Below, in pieces: positions 1 through 7,340 of a DNA stretch of 10,920 bases. Location: NCBI GenBank assembly GCA_036782755.1, contig DAIPYL010000047.1:1-10920 (forward strand). The letters are read 5' to 3'. Each line of letters begins with the position of its first letter. Within the stretch, counting starts at the first letter, position 1. The notes beneath the pieces are model-generated. The model was not told the origin of the DNA. It did not search any database and saw only the letters and a program-made list of their open reading frames with translations. The translations under genes were made by a program, and so were the position numbers. The stretch is from Jeotgalicoccus sp036782755. GTDB lineage: Bacteria > Bacillota > Bacilli > Staphylococcales > Salinicoccaceae.

Positions 1-804
1 TTTGTTCGCTATCAGTTCAAGTATTATCGCCACAACAAGAATAATCAGCGTAATCGCGCCGACTTCCTGCATATCGTAATAGAACGTGCTCGCCATAAAT
101 AACTCATAACCGATACCGCCGGCACCGGCAGCTGCACCCATAGCGACTGCAACACCGAAGTTAATTTCAAATCTCAGAAATGTCCATGAAATCAGGAAGC
201 TTTTAGTCTCGGGCACAACAACCTGGAATAAAATGTGCGGGTAGCTGGAACCTGTTGCACGAAGTGCCTCTATTTTTCCTTCATCCACTTCTTCAAATGC
301 TTCAGAATACGCCTTAACCAGATATGCTATCGAGTGGAATACCATTCCGATTACTGCTGCGACCGCACCAAGTCCTGCTGCAATCGCAAAAATTAATACC
401 CATAATACTGTCGGCACTGCACGCACGACTGTTATAAATGCTTTTATCGTGTTGCTGAGCCACGGTTTCGATAAATTAACCGCCGTACCGAATGCCAGAA
501 ACAGCGAGATGACTGCGCCTAAAATTGTCGCTAAAAATGCGAGGGACAGCGTGACTGTAACTTGCCATAAAGCGCTCGTCCAAGTCGTGTTATTTAAACT
601 GGGAGATAAAAACATCTGCCCGAGATTATCCAGCGTCATTGGAATCGCGTGTGACAAATCGAGGCCGGTATAATCCATCAGGAAAAATCCGATTACCGTA
701 AATATTGCAGAACCGATCAGCAGACCTTTTAAGACCCGCTGTCCTCTGTTCGGTCTGGAGACTTTAATGCCGCCATTTTTATTATATTCAACAACTGCAC
801 TCAT
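1..804 (-). CDS. phnE: Phosphonate ABC transporter permease PhnE2 (3' end outside window)
   Basis: Inner-membrane subunit that would pair with PhnE1 to form the phosphonate import channel driven by PhnC. The frame is open for 268 codons from the ATG at 804 down to base 1, with no stop, so the last few residues lie outside the window. Hydrophobic segments lie near residues 26-43, 82-106, 127-165, 205-235 and 247-266. The cytoplasmic EAA-type loop that contacts the ATPase is visible around residues 178-199 (IEALRATG, ending VVVPE). The start ATG overlaps the phnE1 stop by one base (TAATG), with an SD-like AAGGGAG about 8 nt upstream, so the two permeases are probably translationally coupled. 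PhnE family membership is clear from the EAA loop and the neighbours; substrate range cannot be read from the sequence. Confidence 0.93.
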   Translation of the reverse strand, partial: MSAVVEYNKNGGIKVSRPNRGQRVLKGLLIGSAIFTVIGFFLMDYTGLDLSHAIPMTLDNLGQMFLSPSLNNTTWTSALWQVTVTLSLAFLATILGAVISLFLAFGTAVNLSKPWLSNTIKAFITVVRAVPTVLWVLIFAIAAGLGAVAAVIGMVFHSIAYLVKAYSEAFEEVDEGKIEALRATGSSYPHILFQVVVPETKSFLISWTFLRFEINFGVAVAMGAAAGAGGIGYELFMASTFYYDMQEVGAITLIILVVAIILELIANK

Positions 805-1619
805 TATAAAATCTCCCTTCTGATAATATTCGATATTGCCTCGATTACGAGAACCGCCAGCACTATCGCGATCGTAATCAGCGAGACCATTTCATAGTTC
901 AGCTGTTTATAATAAAGATCGAATAAGTACCCGATTCCTGTCCCTGTTAAAAGTCCGACAAGTGTTGCACTGCGGATATTCGTTTCTATCATAAATAATA
1001 TCCAGCTGAACATCTGCGGCATGCTGTCCGGCAGCACTGCTTTAAAAATCGTATGCCAGTACGTCGCACCGGCTGCTTTTAATGCTTCCACCGAATCTGC
1101 ACTGCCCTCATCAATCGTTTCAAGGAATGCTCTCACGAGAAACCCGAATGAGCCGAAAAATAGTGCAAGAAATCCAGTCATTGAATTCGTTCCGAAACTG
1201 ATAACTAAAATTAATGCCCATGCCACGACCGGAATGTTACGTGAAATTGAAGCGATAATTTTTGCTGCGTACATCAGCGGCTTATTGATATATGTCAGCT
1301 TTGAACCGAACAGTGCAAAGACGACGGCAAATACTGCCGCTGTCGTTGTAGATACAATGGAAATTAAAACTGTTTCCCATAGAAGGCGAAGGACACTTCC
1401 GAGATTGGACAATGTCGACGATGAAAACCACATGTTGCTCGCCATCCATGACATTGCAGCCGGAATGGACATAATCCCTTCAACGTGACTGTATTCTGTT
1501 ATGTATCCTGCAATCATAATCAGACCGACAATGACGACGACTGTCAGCAGCAGGTATAAATTTTTCTTTTGAATAATAGTAATTTCATTTGCATTGATTG
1601 TGCTTGTTTTACTCATCAT
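804..1619 (-). CDS. phnE: Phosphonate ABC transporter permease PhnE1
   Basis: First of two tandem permease subunits of the phosphonate importer, 271 residues, the usual size for PhnE. Hydrophobic segments lie near residues 21-41, 82-104, 128-165, 205-231 and 244-267. The ATPase-contacting EAA loop is at about residues 177-198 (VEALKAAG, ending AVLPD). The gene starts with two consecutive ATG codons (1619 and 1616). GGAG lies 10 nt before the first, and AGGTGA lies 3 nt before the first or 6 nt before the second, so either may be used. It begins 7 nt after the phnC stop and overlaps phnE2 by one base. Tandem, non-identical PhnE subunits are common in Gram-positive phosphonate/phosphite transporters and probably form a heterodimer; that pairing is inferred. 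Confidence 0.95.
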   Translation of the reverse strand: MMSKTSTINANEITIIQKKNLYLLLTVVVIVGLIMIAGYITEYSHVEGIMSIPAAMSWMASNMWFSSSTLSNLGSVLRLLWETVLISIVSTTTAAVFAVVFALFGSKLTYINKPLMYAAKIIASISRNIPVVAWALILVISFGTNSMTGFLALFFGSFGFLVRAFLETIDEGSADSVEALKAAGATYWHTIFKAVLPDSMPQMFSWILFMIETNIRSATLVGLLTGTGIGYLFDLYYKQLNYEMVSLITIAIVLAVLVIEAISNIIRREIL

Positions 1620-1626
1620 TACTCAC

Positions 1627-2544
1627 CTACTCCATAATTAAATCATCAAAGTCTGTACCGTAAACTGCCTGGATAACTTCTTTATTAATCTCAGTCGGAT
1701 GACCGTTAAAGACAACTTCACCGCTGTTTAGGCCGATAATTCTGTCCGAATAGTTTTTTGCGACATCCACCTGGTGCAGGTTAACGATGACTGTAATTCC
1801 CTTTTCACTGCAGATTTTTCTTAAGTGTTCCATAATCACTCTCGACGAACTTGGATCAAGTGACGCAATCGGTTCATCACAAAGAATAATTTTCGGTTTC
1901 TGCACTAATGCACGTGCAATACCGACACGCTGCTTTTGTCCGCCCGACAGTTCATCACAGCGTTTATAAATATGTTCTTCGATACCAAGCTCTGTAATGA
2001 TATCGAGTGCTTCTTCTTTTTCCGATTCCGTATACAGCGAGAAAATTCCCTGCAGACTGTTTTTATAACCGAGAGTACCATGCAGCACATTTTCATATAC
2101 CGATAATCTGTCCACAAGATTATAATGCTGGAAAATCATACCGATATTTGTTCTCATACGGCGCAGTTTTTTCCCTTTAACATTTGTAATATTTTCATCG
2201 TTGAATGTTATCTTTCCGGAAGTCGGCTCTATCATGCGGTTGATGGAACGGAGCAGCGTAGATTTACCGGCTCCGGAAGGACCGATAATCGACAGCAGTT
2301 CACCCTGTTTAATTTCGAAATTTACATCTTTAAGCACTGACTTGCCTTTTGAATATTCTTTGTTCAAATTTTCAATCGACATAATGACAGGCATTTCCTT
2401 AACTTCTTCTTTGGTCGCAATTTCTGTTTCATCGCCTGTTATTTCAATGTCATCATCAAATGAAATAAGTACTTCTTCTGCCTCTTTTTTATAAAAGTCC
2501 GTTCTGGTTTCCGTGACTTCTTTTACTTTGTTGTCCACCGCCAT
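1627..2544 (-). CDS. phnC: Phosphonate ABC transporter ATP-binding protein PhnC with N-terminal extension
   Basis: ATPase that powers phosphonate import through PhnE1/PhnE2. Visible motifs: Walker A GPSGAGKST at residues 88-96, Q-loop Gln139, signature LSGGQ at about 199-203, Walker B IILCDEP at 219-225 and H-loop His257. It is 305 residues against roughly 250-260 for usual PhnC. The excess is an N-terminal stretch of about 54 residues, highly charged (17 Asp/Glu, 7 Lys/Arg), before the normal ABC start at MSIENL. The long form is supported by AGGAGG nine nt before the ATG at 2544; internal Met51 and Met55 have no well-spaced SD. An 84-bp gap containing a terminator-like hairpin separates it from phnD; phnE1 follows after 7 nt. 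Confidence 0.96.
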   Translation of the reverse strand: MAVDNKVKEVTETRTDFYKKEAEEVLISFDDDIEITGDETEIATKEEVKEMPVIMSIENLNKEYSKGKSVLKDVNFEIKQGELLSIIGPSGAGKSTLLRSINRMIEPTSGKITFNDENITNVKGKKLRRMRTNIGMIFQHYNLVDRLSVYENVLHGTLGYKNSLQGIFSLYTESEKEEALDIITELGIEEHIYKRCDELSGGQKQRVGIARALVQKPKIILCDEPIASLDPSSSRVIMEHLRKICSEKGITVIVNLHQVDVAKNYSDRIIGLNSGEVVFNGHPTEINKEVIQAVYGTDFDDLIME

Positions 2545-2562
2545 GGATACTGCCTCCTAATT

Positions 2563-2586
2563 AAAAAGAGGGGGAATCCCCTCTCT
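2563..2586 (-). terminator. Intrinsic terminator/attenuator between phnD and phnC
   Basis: Read on the minus strand, a perfect 7-bp stem AGAGGGG / CCCCTCT (extendable by a G-U and an A-U pair) with a 4-nt loop ATTC runs straight into five U residues. It follows the phnD stop by about 40 nt and ends only a few bases before the phnC SD (AGGAGG). Such a hairpin after the binding-protein gene usually lets only part of the transcripts continue, so that the binding protein is made in excess of the ATPase and permeases. That role is inferred; no separate phnC promoter was recognised between the hairpin and the start codon. Confidence 0.8.
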
Positions 2587-2628
2587 GTTTAAAAATATTT
2601 TATGCTGTTAAATAAATTCAGTTATCAA

Positions 2629-3690
2629 TTAGTTGCTCAGTTCTCTGATTGGATTAAACCACTCGTCTTCCACGACTACGAAACGCTCGTCTGCTGATTT
2701 AGAGAATAAGCCGCCTTCTTCCGCATCTTCAGGCACGAAAATCTTTTCATTGTTTGCTACTTCGTCAGAAGCGAATACTTCCTGAAGTTCTGCTACAACA
2801 TCTTCGCCTAAAGTGCTGACGTTTGCGATAAACGGCGCATTCAGTACCGGAGTAGCTGAAATAATTCCGAACTGTTCGCCTGCAAGGTTTGAGAATGGAG
2901 CTGCTGCGCCTTCAGATACTTCGTAAATGGCACCCGGTGTATTTTCTTCACCTTCTGCAAGTTCCACGTAGTTCTCTACACAAGTGTCACAGAATGCTGC
3001 AAGTTCAGCTCTTTCATTAATTAAGTTAACTGCAGAACCCTGGTGAGTATTTCCGAACATCACCTGTTCGAAGAAACGGCCGCTTTCAGCAAGATCTTCT
3101 TCTGCTAAGTCAGCGTACTCATCAGTTTCAGTGAAATGATTCAGAATCGTTGCTGTCGGTACTCTGAACCCTGAAGTCGATGAAGTTGAAACGAATGAGA
3201 AGTTAGTGCCAGGGAATTCATCGATTGAGTATTCTCCTTCGCCTGTTTCAAATTTCTCCATGTTTTCCACCTGAGTGGCAAACCAGCTGTAATATAACGC
3301 GTCTTCTTCAGTTCCCGACGGGCCTGACGGCACTACCAGCGGAACAATATTGTCGTTGCGTTCTTTAGCCTGTATGTATCCTTCCGCACCTGTAAATGCC
3401 AGGTCCGCATTATCGTTAACAATGCTTTCGATTGCGATCGCATAATCTGTCGTCAGTTCATGTTCTACTTCTCTGCCAGTTGTTTCTTCTAAAATCGCTC
3501 CGATTTCTTCACGTGCATCTGCAAGTTCACTGCCGGATTCGTTCGGGTACCAGACAACGCTCAGAGGCTCGTCACTGTTCGAAGCTGCATCAGCTGATCC
3601 GTCTTCTGTCTGTGTGTCTTCTTCCCCGCCGCATGCTGCAAGAGCCAATACAAAAGCTGAACCAAGAAAAACATTGAGTAACTTTTTCAT
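2629..3690 (-). CDS. phnD: Phosphonate-binding lipoprotein PhnD
   Basis: Extracytoplasmic solute-binding protein that captures phosphonate and delivers it to PhnE/PhnC. The N-terminus is a lipoprotein signal: Lys-Lys, a hydrophobic core, then lipobox LAAC with Cys20 as the lipidated residue, followed by an acidic Ser/Asp/Glu-rich linker to about residue 42. The PhnD-type ligand region with STSGF is at about 171-175. The ATG at 3690 is preferred: AAGGAG lies 7 nt upstream of it, whereas an in-frame TTG at 3696 would leave only 1 nt. This gives 353 residues. The protein is strongly acidic. A CDTC pair at residues 234-237 is unexpected for an exported PhnD. It has its own candidate promoter and is followed by an attenuator-like hairpin. 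Phosphonate is the likely ligand from context; phosphite cannot be excluded. Confidence 0.94.
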   Translation of the reverse strand: MKKLLNVFLGSAFVLALAACGGEEDTQTEDGSADAASNSDEPLSVVWYPNESGSELADAREEIGAILEETTGREVEHELTTDYAIAIESIVNDNADLAFTGAEGYIQAKERNDNIVPLVVPSGPSGTEEDALYYSWFATQVENMEKFETGEGEYSIDEFPGTNFSFVSTSSTSGFRVPTATILNHFTETDEYADLAEEDLAESGRFFEQVMFGNTHQGSAVNLINERAELAAFCDTCVENYVELAEGEENTPGAIYEVSEGAAAPFSNLAGEQFGIISATPVLNAPFIANVSTLGEDVVAELQEVFASDEVANNEKIFVPEDAEEGGLFSKSADERFVVVEDEWFNPIRELSN

Positions 3691-3697
3691 TTTCAAA

Positions 3698-3703
3698 CTC
3701 CTT
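3698..3703 (-). promoter_or_regulatory. Ribosome binding site deciding the phnD start
   Basis: AAGGAG on the minus strand lies 7 nt before the ATG at 3690 but only 1 nt before the upstream in-frame TTG at 3696. This spacing favours the ATG and removes two residues from the longest open frame. Confidence 0.8.
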
Positions 3704-3723
3704 AAGTTTTATTTACATCACTA

Positions 3724-3752
3724 ATTTAAAATCATTCGAGGCGTATAGTAAA
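3724..3752 (-). promoter_or_regulatory. Candidate promoter for phnD
   Basis: On the minus strand TTTACT (3752-3747, 4 of 6 to TTGACA) and TTAAAT (3729-3724, 4 of 6 to TATAAT) are 17 bp apart. Transcription would start near 3717, giving a leader of about 27 nt with the phnD SD. It lies in the 94-bp gap after the PHP gene, the largest gap between the core genes and the end of phnE2. The match is moderate, so phnD may equally be served by read-through from the phnG promoter. Confidence 0.4.
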
Positions 3753-3762
3753 TGCAATTTAC
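3748..3762. promoter_or_regulatory. Inverted repeat GTAAAT-N3-ATTTAC upstream of phnD
   Basis: A perfect 6-bp inverted repeat with a 3-bp centre overlaps the candidate phnD -35 element, a position suited to a repressor or activator site. It also overlaps one of two TTWACA hexamers on the plus strand (3758-3763 and 3769-3774). The protein that binds here is unknown. Confidence 0.4.
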
Positions 3763-3784
3763 AACTACTTAACACATGTTTATG

Positions 3785-4603
3785 CTATCTAAATAAACAG
3801 GCTGTCTCCGTTAATAATTCACTGTCTATGCCGATGTCTACATAATTACCGAAATCGCCGTGGAAGTCGGAACCGCCTGTAATAAAGAAACCGTACTTCT
3901 CCCCGAGTGCATCAATTTTTTCATGATCTTCCGGACCGTGGTCAGGGTGATATTTCTCCACACCGTCAATCAGCCGGTAGCTGTCATCAATCAGTTCATA
4001 GCTCTGCAGCTGGCCGGGATGGGCAATAACTGTAAATCCGCCGTCTTTTTTAATTGCTTCAAGGGCGGCAGTATATTCGATATACTCAATGTCTCCGGCT
4101 GCCGGACCGCTGTTCTTAAACAGTGTGCGGTACTTCGTCGTGTACTTCGGACACGTGTAATGGTCATCACATATCGCATGCATTATATGCTGCTTATAAA
4201 TCACTCCAAGCGGTCCGACAGTTTTTTTCACTTCATCAATATCAACATCAATGCCGTAATCTTCAATTCTTTTAATCTGTTCCAATGAATGTTTATGACG
4301 TGTATTCAGTAATGGTTCCGTTAATTTTTTAATATTCGGTGCTTTCGTATCGTAGTTATATCCCAGCACGTGAACTTTTCTTTTTCTTTTAAAATCGTAA
4401 GCTGAGATTTCTATGCCCGGAATCAGCTTAATACCGAGTTTTTTTGCGTACGGCAGCGCTTCAATATATGTTAGATTTGTGTCATGGTCGACGAAGCTTA
4501 ACATTTCAATGTTGCGTTTCTTTGCCAGATCCAGCACTTTATTTACATTATCTTTACCATCGGAAAAGTTGCTGTGCACATGCAGATCTATTTTGGTGTT
4601 CAT
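3785..4603 (-). CDS. phnPP: PHP-family cyclic phosphate dihydrolase, PhnPP-like
   Basis: Predicted metal-dependent phosphoesterase of the PHP superfamily, 272 residues. The metal-ligand set is complete: HxH at His8/His10, Asp15, DHD at 39-41, Glu65 (PGIEIS), His78, AHPG with His195, and SDFH with Asp246/His248. The ATG forms an ATGA overlap with the phnL stop, so it belongs to the core operon. No phnP (cyclic phosphodiesterase) or phnN is present. Known PHP enzymes from C-P lyase clusters (PhnPP, orthologues in Eggerthella lenta and Clostridium difficile) hydrolyse 5-phosphoribosyl 1,2-cyclic phosphate via ribose 2,5-bisphosphate to ribose 5-phosphate and phosphate. That role is inferred here from family and location. 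A general PHP nucleotidase is the alternative. Confidence 0.85.
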   Translation of the reverse strand: MNTKIDLHVHSNFSDGKDNVNKVLDLAKKRNIEMLSFVDHDTNLTYIEALPYAKKLGIKLIPGIEISAYDFKRKRKVHVLGYNYDTKAPNIKKLTEPLLNTRHKHSLEQIKRIEDYGIDVDIDEVKKTVGPLGVIYKQHIMHAICDDHYTCPKYTTKYRTLFKNSGPAAGDIEYIEYTAALEAIKKDGGFTVIAHPGQLQSYELIDDSYRLIDGVEKYHPDHGPEDHEKIDALGEKYGFFITGGSDFHGDFGNYVDIGIDSELLTETACLFR

Positions 4604-5298
4604 ATTGCCCGTTCCTCCAATGTTTTCGTATTCATGTCGTAGACTTTATTGCAAAGTCCGTCCATAAATTCAAGGTCATGAAAGATGCCGATTAATGTCG
4701 TGCCGTTATCGATCAGTTTCGATATTGTTTCCCTGACTTTCAGTTTTGAATTTTCATCAAGCGATGCTGTCGGTTCATCGAGCAGCAGAAGACGCGGATT
4801 TTTAACAACTGCACAAGCGATATTTAAGCGCAGTTTCTCCCCGCCGCTGAATGTATTCGGATAGTTGTGCCACAATGCTTCCGGAATATCGAAATGCCTG
4901 AGTGTTTCCTCTGCTGTTTTCGCTGCCGCCTCTTTACCGACACCCATTTCAAGCATCGAATTAATTACCAGCTCAAGCGTTGTCGTACGCGGCATCACTT
5001 TTAAAAACTGTGATACATAACCGATTTCACGCGTCCGCAGTCTGATCAGCGAGCGGTCTGAAATATTATGCAGATCTACATCACCGTAAATGTCAGAATC
5101 GTAATGCACAGTGCCTGATGTCGGTTTATACGTGCCGTAAATACTTTTAAGAATCGTTGACTTGCCGCTGCCGCTTTCGCCGACAATGCCGAGAAATTCA
5201 CCTTTCGCCACATTAAATGAGATACCGTTCACCGCTTCTCTCGTCTGATTCAAATGATGAATCGTAAATGATTTGCTGAAATCATTTATAGTAATCAT
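4600..5298 (-). CDS. phnL: C-P lyase subunit PhnL (ABC-type ATPase)
   Basis: Cytoplasmic ABC-fold protein of the C-P lyase machinery. In E. coli, PhnL acts with PhnG/H/I in forming the ribose 1-phosphonate triphosphate intermediate and docks on PhnK. It is 232 residues, close to E. coli PhnL (226). Motifs: Walker A GESGSGKST at 40-48, signature FSGGE at about 150-154, Walker B LLLLDEP at about 170-176 and H-loop His207. The ATG at 5298 has AGGAGG 6 nt upstream, overlapping the end of phnM (10-nt gap). It ends in an ATGA overlap with the PHP gene. No membrane partner is encoded next to it other than the phnE pair, which has its own ATPase, consistent with a non-transport role. Confidence 0.95.
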   Translation of the reverse strand: MITINDFSKSFTIHHLNQTREAVNGISFNVAKGEFLGIVGESGSGKSTILKSIYGTYKPTSGTVHYDSDIYGDVDLHNISDRSLIRLRTREIGYVSQFLKVMPRTTTLELVINSMLEMGVGKEAAAKTAEETLRHFDIPEALWHNYPNTFSGGEKLRLNIACAVVKNPRLLLLDEPTASLDENSKLKVRETISKLIDNGTTLIGIFHDLEFMDGLCNKVYDMNTKTLEERAI

Positions 5299-5308
5299 GG
5301 TTTTCCTC

Positions 5309-6484
5309 CTAATCGATTCTGTAGTGATACTGGCTGACTACTTTTCCGTCAACGATACATTCCGTTATCGTCGGATAGTCATCAAACAGTCTGATAATAT
5401 TTAAGTCCGCTTTCTTGCCCGGTTCAATTGAGCCGATTTCGTCATCCATCTTTACCGCTTCAGCCGGATTCAATGTAATCAATTTAAAGGCTTCAACCAG
5501 CGGATAGTCCGTTTCTCTGTGAAGCTTGAATACTGAATGCAGCATTGCTGCCGGGTAGTAGTCGCTGCATAAAATTGAAATGCAGCCTTCCATAATGGCA
5601 TCTTTCGCATTTAAGTTTCCTGAATGCGAACCGCCGAGCATAATATTCGGTGCACCAGCAAGCGTATACATTCCTTTATTGTGTGCGTACTTCGCAACTT
5701 CCATCGTGATTGGGAATTCACTGATTGTCGTTTTTAATGTTTCATTGAAATCAATTTTTTCTGTCGCATCGTCGTCGTGCGATGCCACCGCAATCCCCTT
5801 GCTTCGTGCAAGTTCCGACATCTCTTCCATTTCTTCAACCGACAATCTCGATAATTCTTTTTTGAATTTAATCTGCTCGTTAATTTCAGCGTCTGACAAA
5901 TCTTTATAGCCCTTCATCGTATGGCGGTAGTTTTCAATATCTCTGTACTGTCCCTGGCCCGGTGTGTGGTCCATAAAGCTGAGCAGGTGAATACGGTCTT
6001 CTTTAATGTGTTCTTTAATCGTGTCGAGCATCTCAAGTGCATCCAGTTCAAAGCGCGCATGCATGCGGTGTCTGATTAAATGTTTTTCAGTATGCGTACG
6101 GTGAATCGCGTGAATCAGCTTATCGACATTATCCGGCTGCCTGACAGGTTTATGCCCGAATAAATCTTCTTTATAAATTGATAATGAATGAAACATCGTT
6201 GTAATGCCGTGTGAGCTTAAAATTCTTTCCGACTCTTTAATACCGATATTAAAATCCATAATCGTCGTCGGTCTCGGTGCAATGATGCCTTCTATATAAT
6301 CCGAATGAATGTCGATAAATCCTGCTGTAACATAGCCGCCTTTGGCGTTGATTACTTTATCGTAATCCTCAGTGTTTACTTCAGTCATCGGGATTAGTTT
6401 TTCAATTATGCCGCCGTTAACAACGACCGCATAATCATTAAGTATTTCAGTTGCTGTAATAACTCTGCTGTTTATAATTATCAA
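5309..6484 (-). CDS. phnM: RPnTP diphosphohydrolase PhnM
   Basis: Amidohydrolase-superfamily enzyme that removes pyrophosphate from alpha-D-ribose 1-phosphonate 5-triphosphate, giving the 5-phosphate substrate of PhnJ. It is 391 residues (E. coli 378). Visible motifs: the HxD of the first strand in GFIDIHSD (His60, Asp62) followed by the PRPT typical of PhnM, MDHTPGQGQ at 171-179, SHDDD at 235-239 and SDYYPAAM at 307-314, with the family's C-terminal GSIEPGKKADL. The start is a TTG at 6484 with AGGTGA 6 nt upstream; the nearby ATG at 6490 is out of frame and reads into a stop after two codons. It sits between phnK and phnL, an order that differs from the E. coli K-L-M. Confidence 0.95.
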   Translation of the reverse strand: MIIINSRVITATEILNDYAVVVNGGIIEKLIPMTEVNTEDYDKVINAKGGYVTAGFIDIHSDYIEGIIAPRPTTIMDFNIGIKESERILSSHGITTMFHSLSIYKEDLFGHKPVRQPDNVDKLIHAIHRTHTEKHLIRHRMHARFELDALEMLDTIKEHIKEDRIHLLSFMDHTPGQGQYRDIENYRHTMKGYKDLSDAEINEQIKFKKELSRLSVEEMEEMSELARSKGIAVASHDDDATEKIDFNETLKTTISEFPITMEVAKYAHNKGMYTLAGAPNIMLGGSHSGNLNAKDAIMEGCISILCSDYYPAAMLHSVFKLHRETDYPLVEAFKLITLNPAEAVKMDDEIGSIEPGKKADLNIIRLFDDYPTITECIVDGKVVSQYHYRID

Positions 6485-6496
6485 AACATGTCACCT
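6482..6496 (-). promoter_or_regulatory. SD and TTG start of phnM
   Basis: AGGTGA at 6496-6491 lies 6 nt before TTG at 6484-6482. The intervening ATG at 6490 would read ATG TTT TGA, so TTG is the only workable start near the N-terminus expected for PhnM. Confidence 0.75.
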
Positions 6497-6497
6497 C

Positions 6498-7340
6498 TTA
6501 TAGAATTGAATACACCAGCTGCTGTGTGTATTTGTGCTGCGGGTCTTCCAGTATCTGATCGGTAATACCGTGCTCAATCACTTCACCGTCGAGCATTACC
6601 ATCGTGCGGTCGCAGAGCATGCGGATAATCGCAAGGTCATGGGATACGACAATCATGCTCACTCCCATATCGCGCTGAATTTCTTTAATGAGTTCCAGCA
6701 CATCTGCCTGCACCGATAAATCCAGTCCCGTTGTTACTTCATCAAGCAGTAAAATCGGCGGGTAGTTCGACAATGCTTTTGCAATCTGCACACGCTGCTG
6801 CATACCGCCTGAAAAGTTTTTCGGCGCTTCGTACTTACGATTCAGTGCAATATTTACTTTCTCGAGGAAATGATCTGCACGGTCGGTCATCTCGACGACG
6901 TTGCGGTTGCCGCTCGCAATCAGTTTTTCAGCGATGTTCGTCACCGATGAAAAATCCATCTTCAGACCAAGTATCGGGTTCTGATAAACCATCCCGAGCT
7001 GTTCATTTCTAATCTGTCTTTTTTTCTGGCTCGATACGCTAAAGACGTTGCCTTCCACAGTCGGGTCTTCCGGCAGAATATAATTGCCGGAAGTTGCATC
7101 CTGATCAAAGTACAGCATTTTCATTAATGTACTTTTACCGCTGCCGCTTTCACCGACAACCCCGAGAATTTCTCCTTTATATAAATCAAATGAAGTATTT
7201 CTGACCGCATACACGGTATGGCAGTGCGGACACATGTTTTTCTGCAATTCAAAATCCTCATCACTGCAGTATTCACAGCCGCTGCCGAATTGTTTTGATA
7301 AATCTCTGATAGACAGCACTACATCGTCATTTGCCGGCAT
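6498..7340 (-). CDS. phnK: C-P lyase subunit PhnK with a four-cysteine insertion
   Basis: ABC-fold ATPase that binds the PhnGHIJ core on PhnJ and is needed for C-P lyase activity in vivo. It is 280 residues against 252 in E. coli. Motifs: Walker A GESGSGKST at 63-71, Q-loop Gln120, signature FSGGMQQ at 176-182, Walker B LLLDE at 197-201 (followed by Val rather than the usual Pro) and H-loop His234. The extra length is mostly an insertion after the first beta strand holding Cys22-X2-Cys25 and Cys37-X2-Cys40, with His39 and His41 nearby, resembling a zinc-ribbon knuckle pair. E. coli PhnK lacks it. The ATG at 7340 has AGGAGG 9 nt upstream and overlaps the phnJ end by 14 nt. The role of the cysteines is unknown. 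Confidence 0.95.
   Translation of the reverse strand: MPANDDVVLSIRDLSKQFGSGCEYCSDEDFELQKNMCPHCHTVYAVRNTSFDLYKGEILGVVGESGSGKSTLMKMLYFDQDATSGNYILPEDPTVEGNVFSVSSQKKRQIRNEQLGMVYQNPILGLKMDFSSVTNIAEKLIASGNRNVVEMTDRADHFLEKVNIALNRKYEAPKNFSGGMQQRVQIAKALSNYPPILLLDEVTTGLDLSVQADVLELIKEIQRDMGVSMIVVSHDLAIIRMLCDRTMVMLDGEVIEHGITDQILEDPQHKYTQQLVYSIL

Noticed and set aside
1021..1488. Plus-strand open frame of 155 codons inside phnE1, and similar plus-strand frames across the window.
   Set aside because: They are antisense to well-recognised phn genes, lack SD sites and look like mirror frames of real coding sequence.
3691..3696. TTG at 3696 as the phnD start.
   Set aside because: Only 1 nt separates it from AAGGAG; the ATG at 3690 has a normal 7-nt spacing.
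6498..7340. PhnK as an oligopeptide/nickel transporter ATPase (its closest general look-alike).
   Set aside because: No permease or binding-protein genes for such a transporter are present, and the position between phnJ and phnM plus the GMQQR signature fit PhnK.
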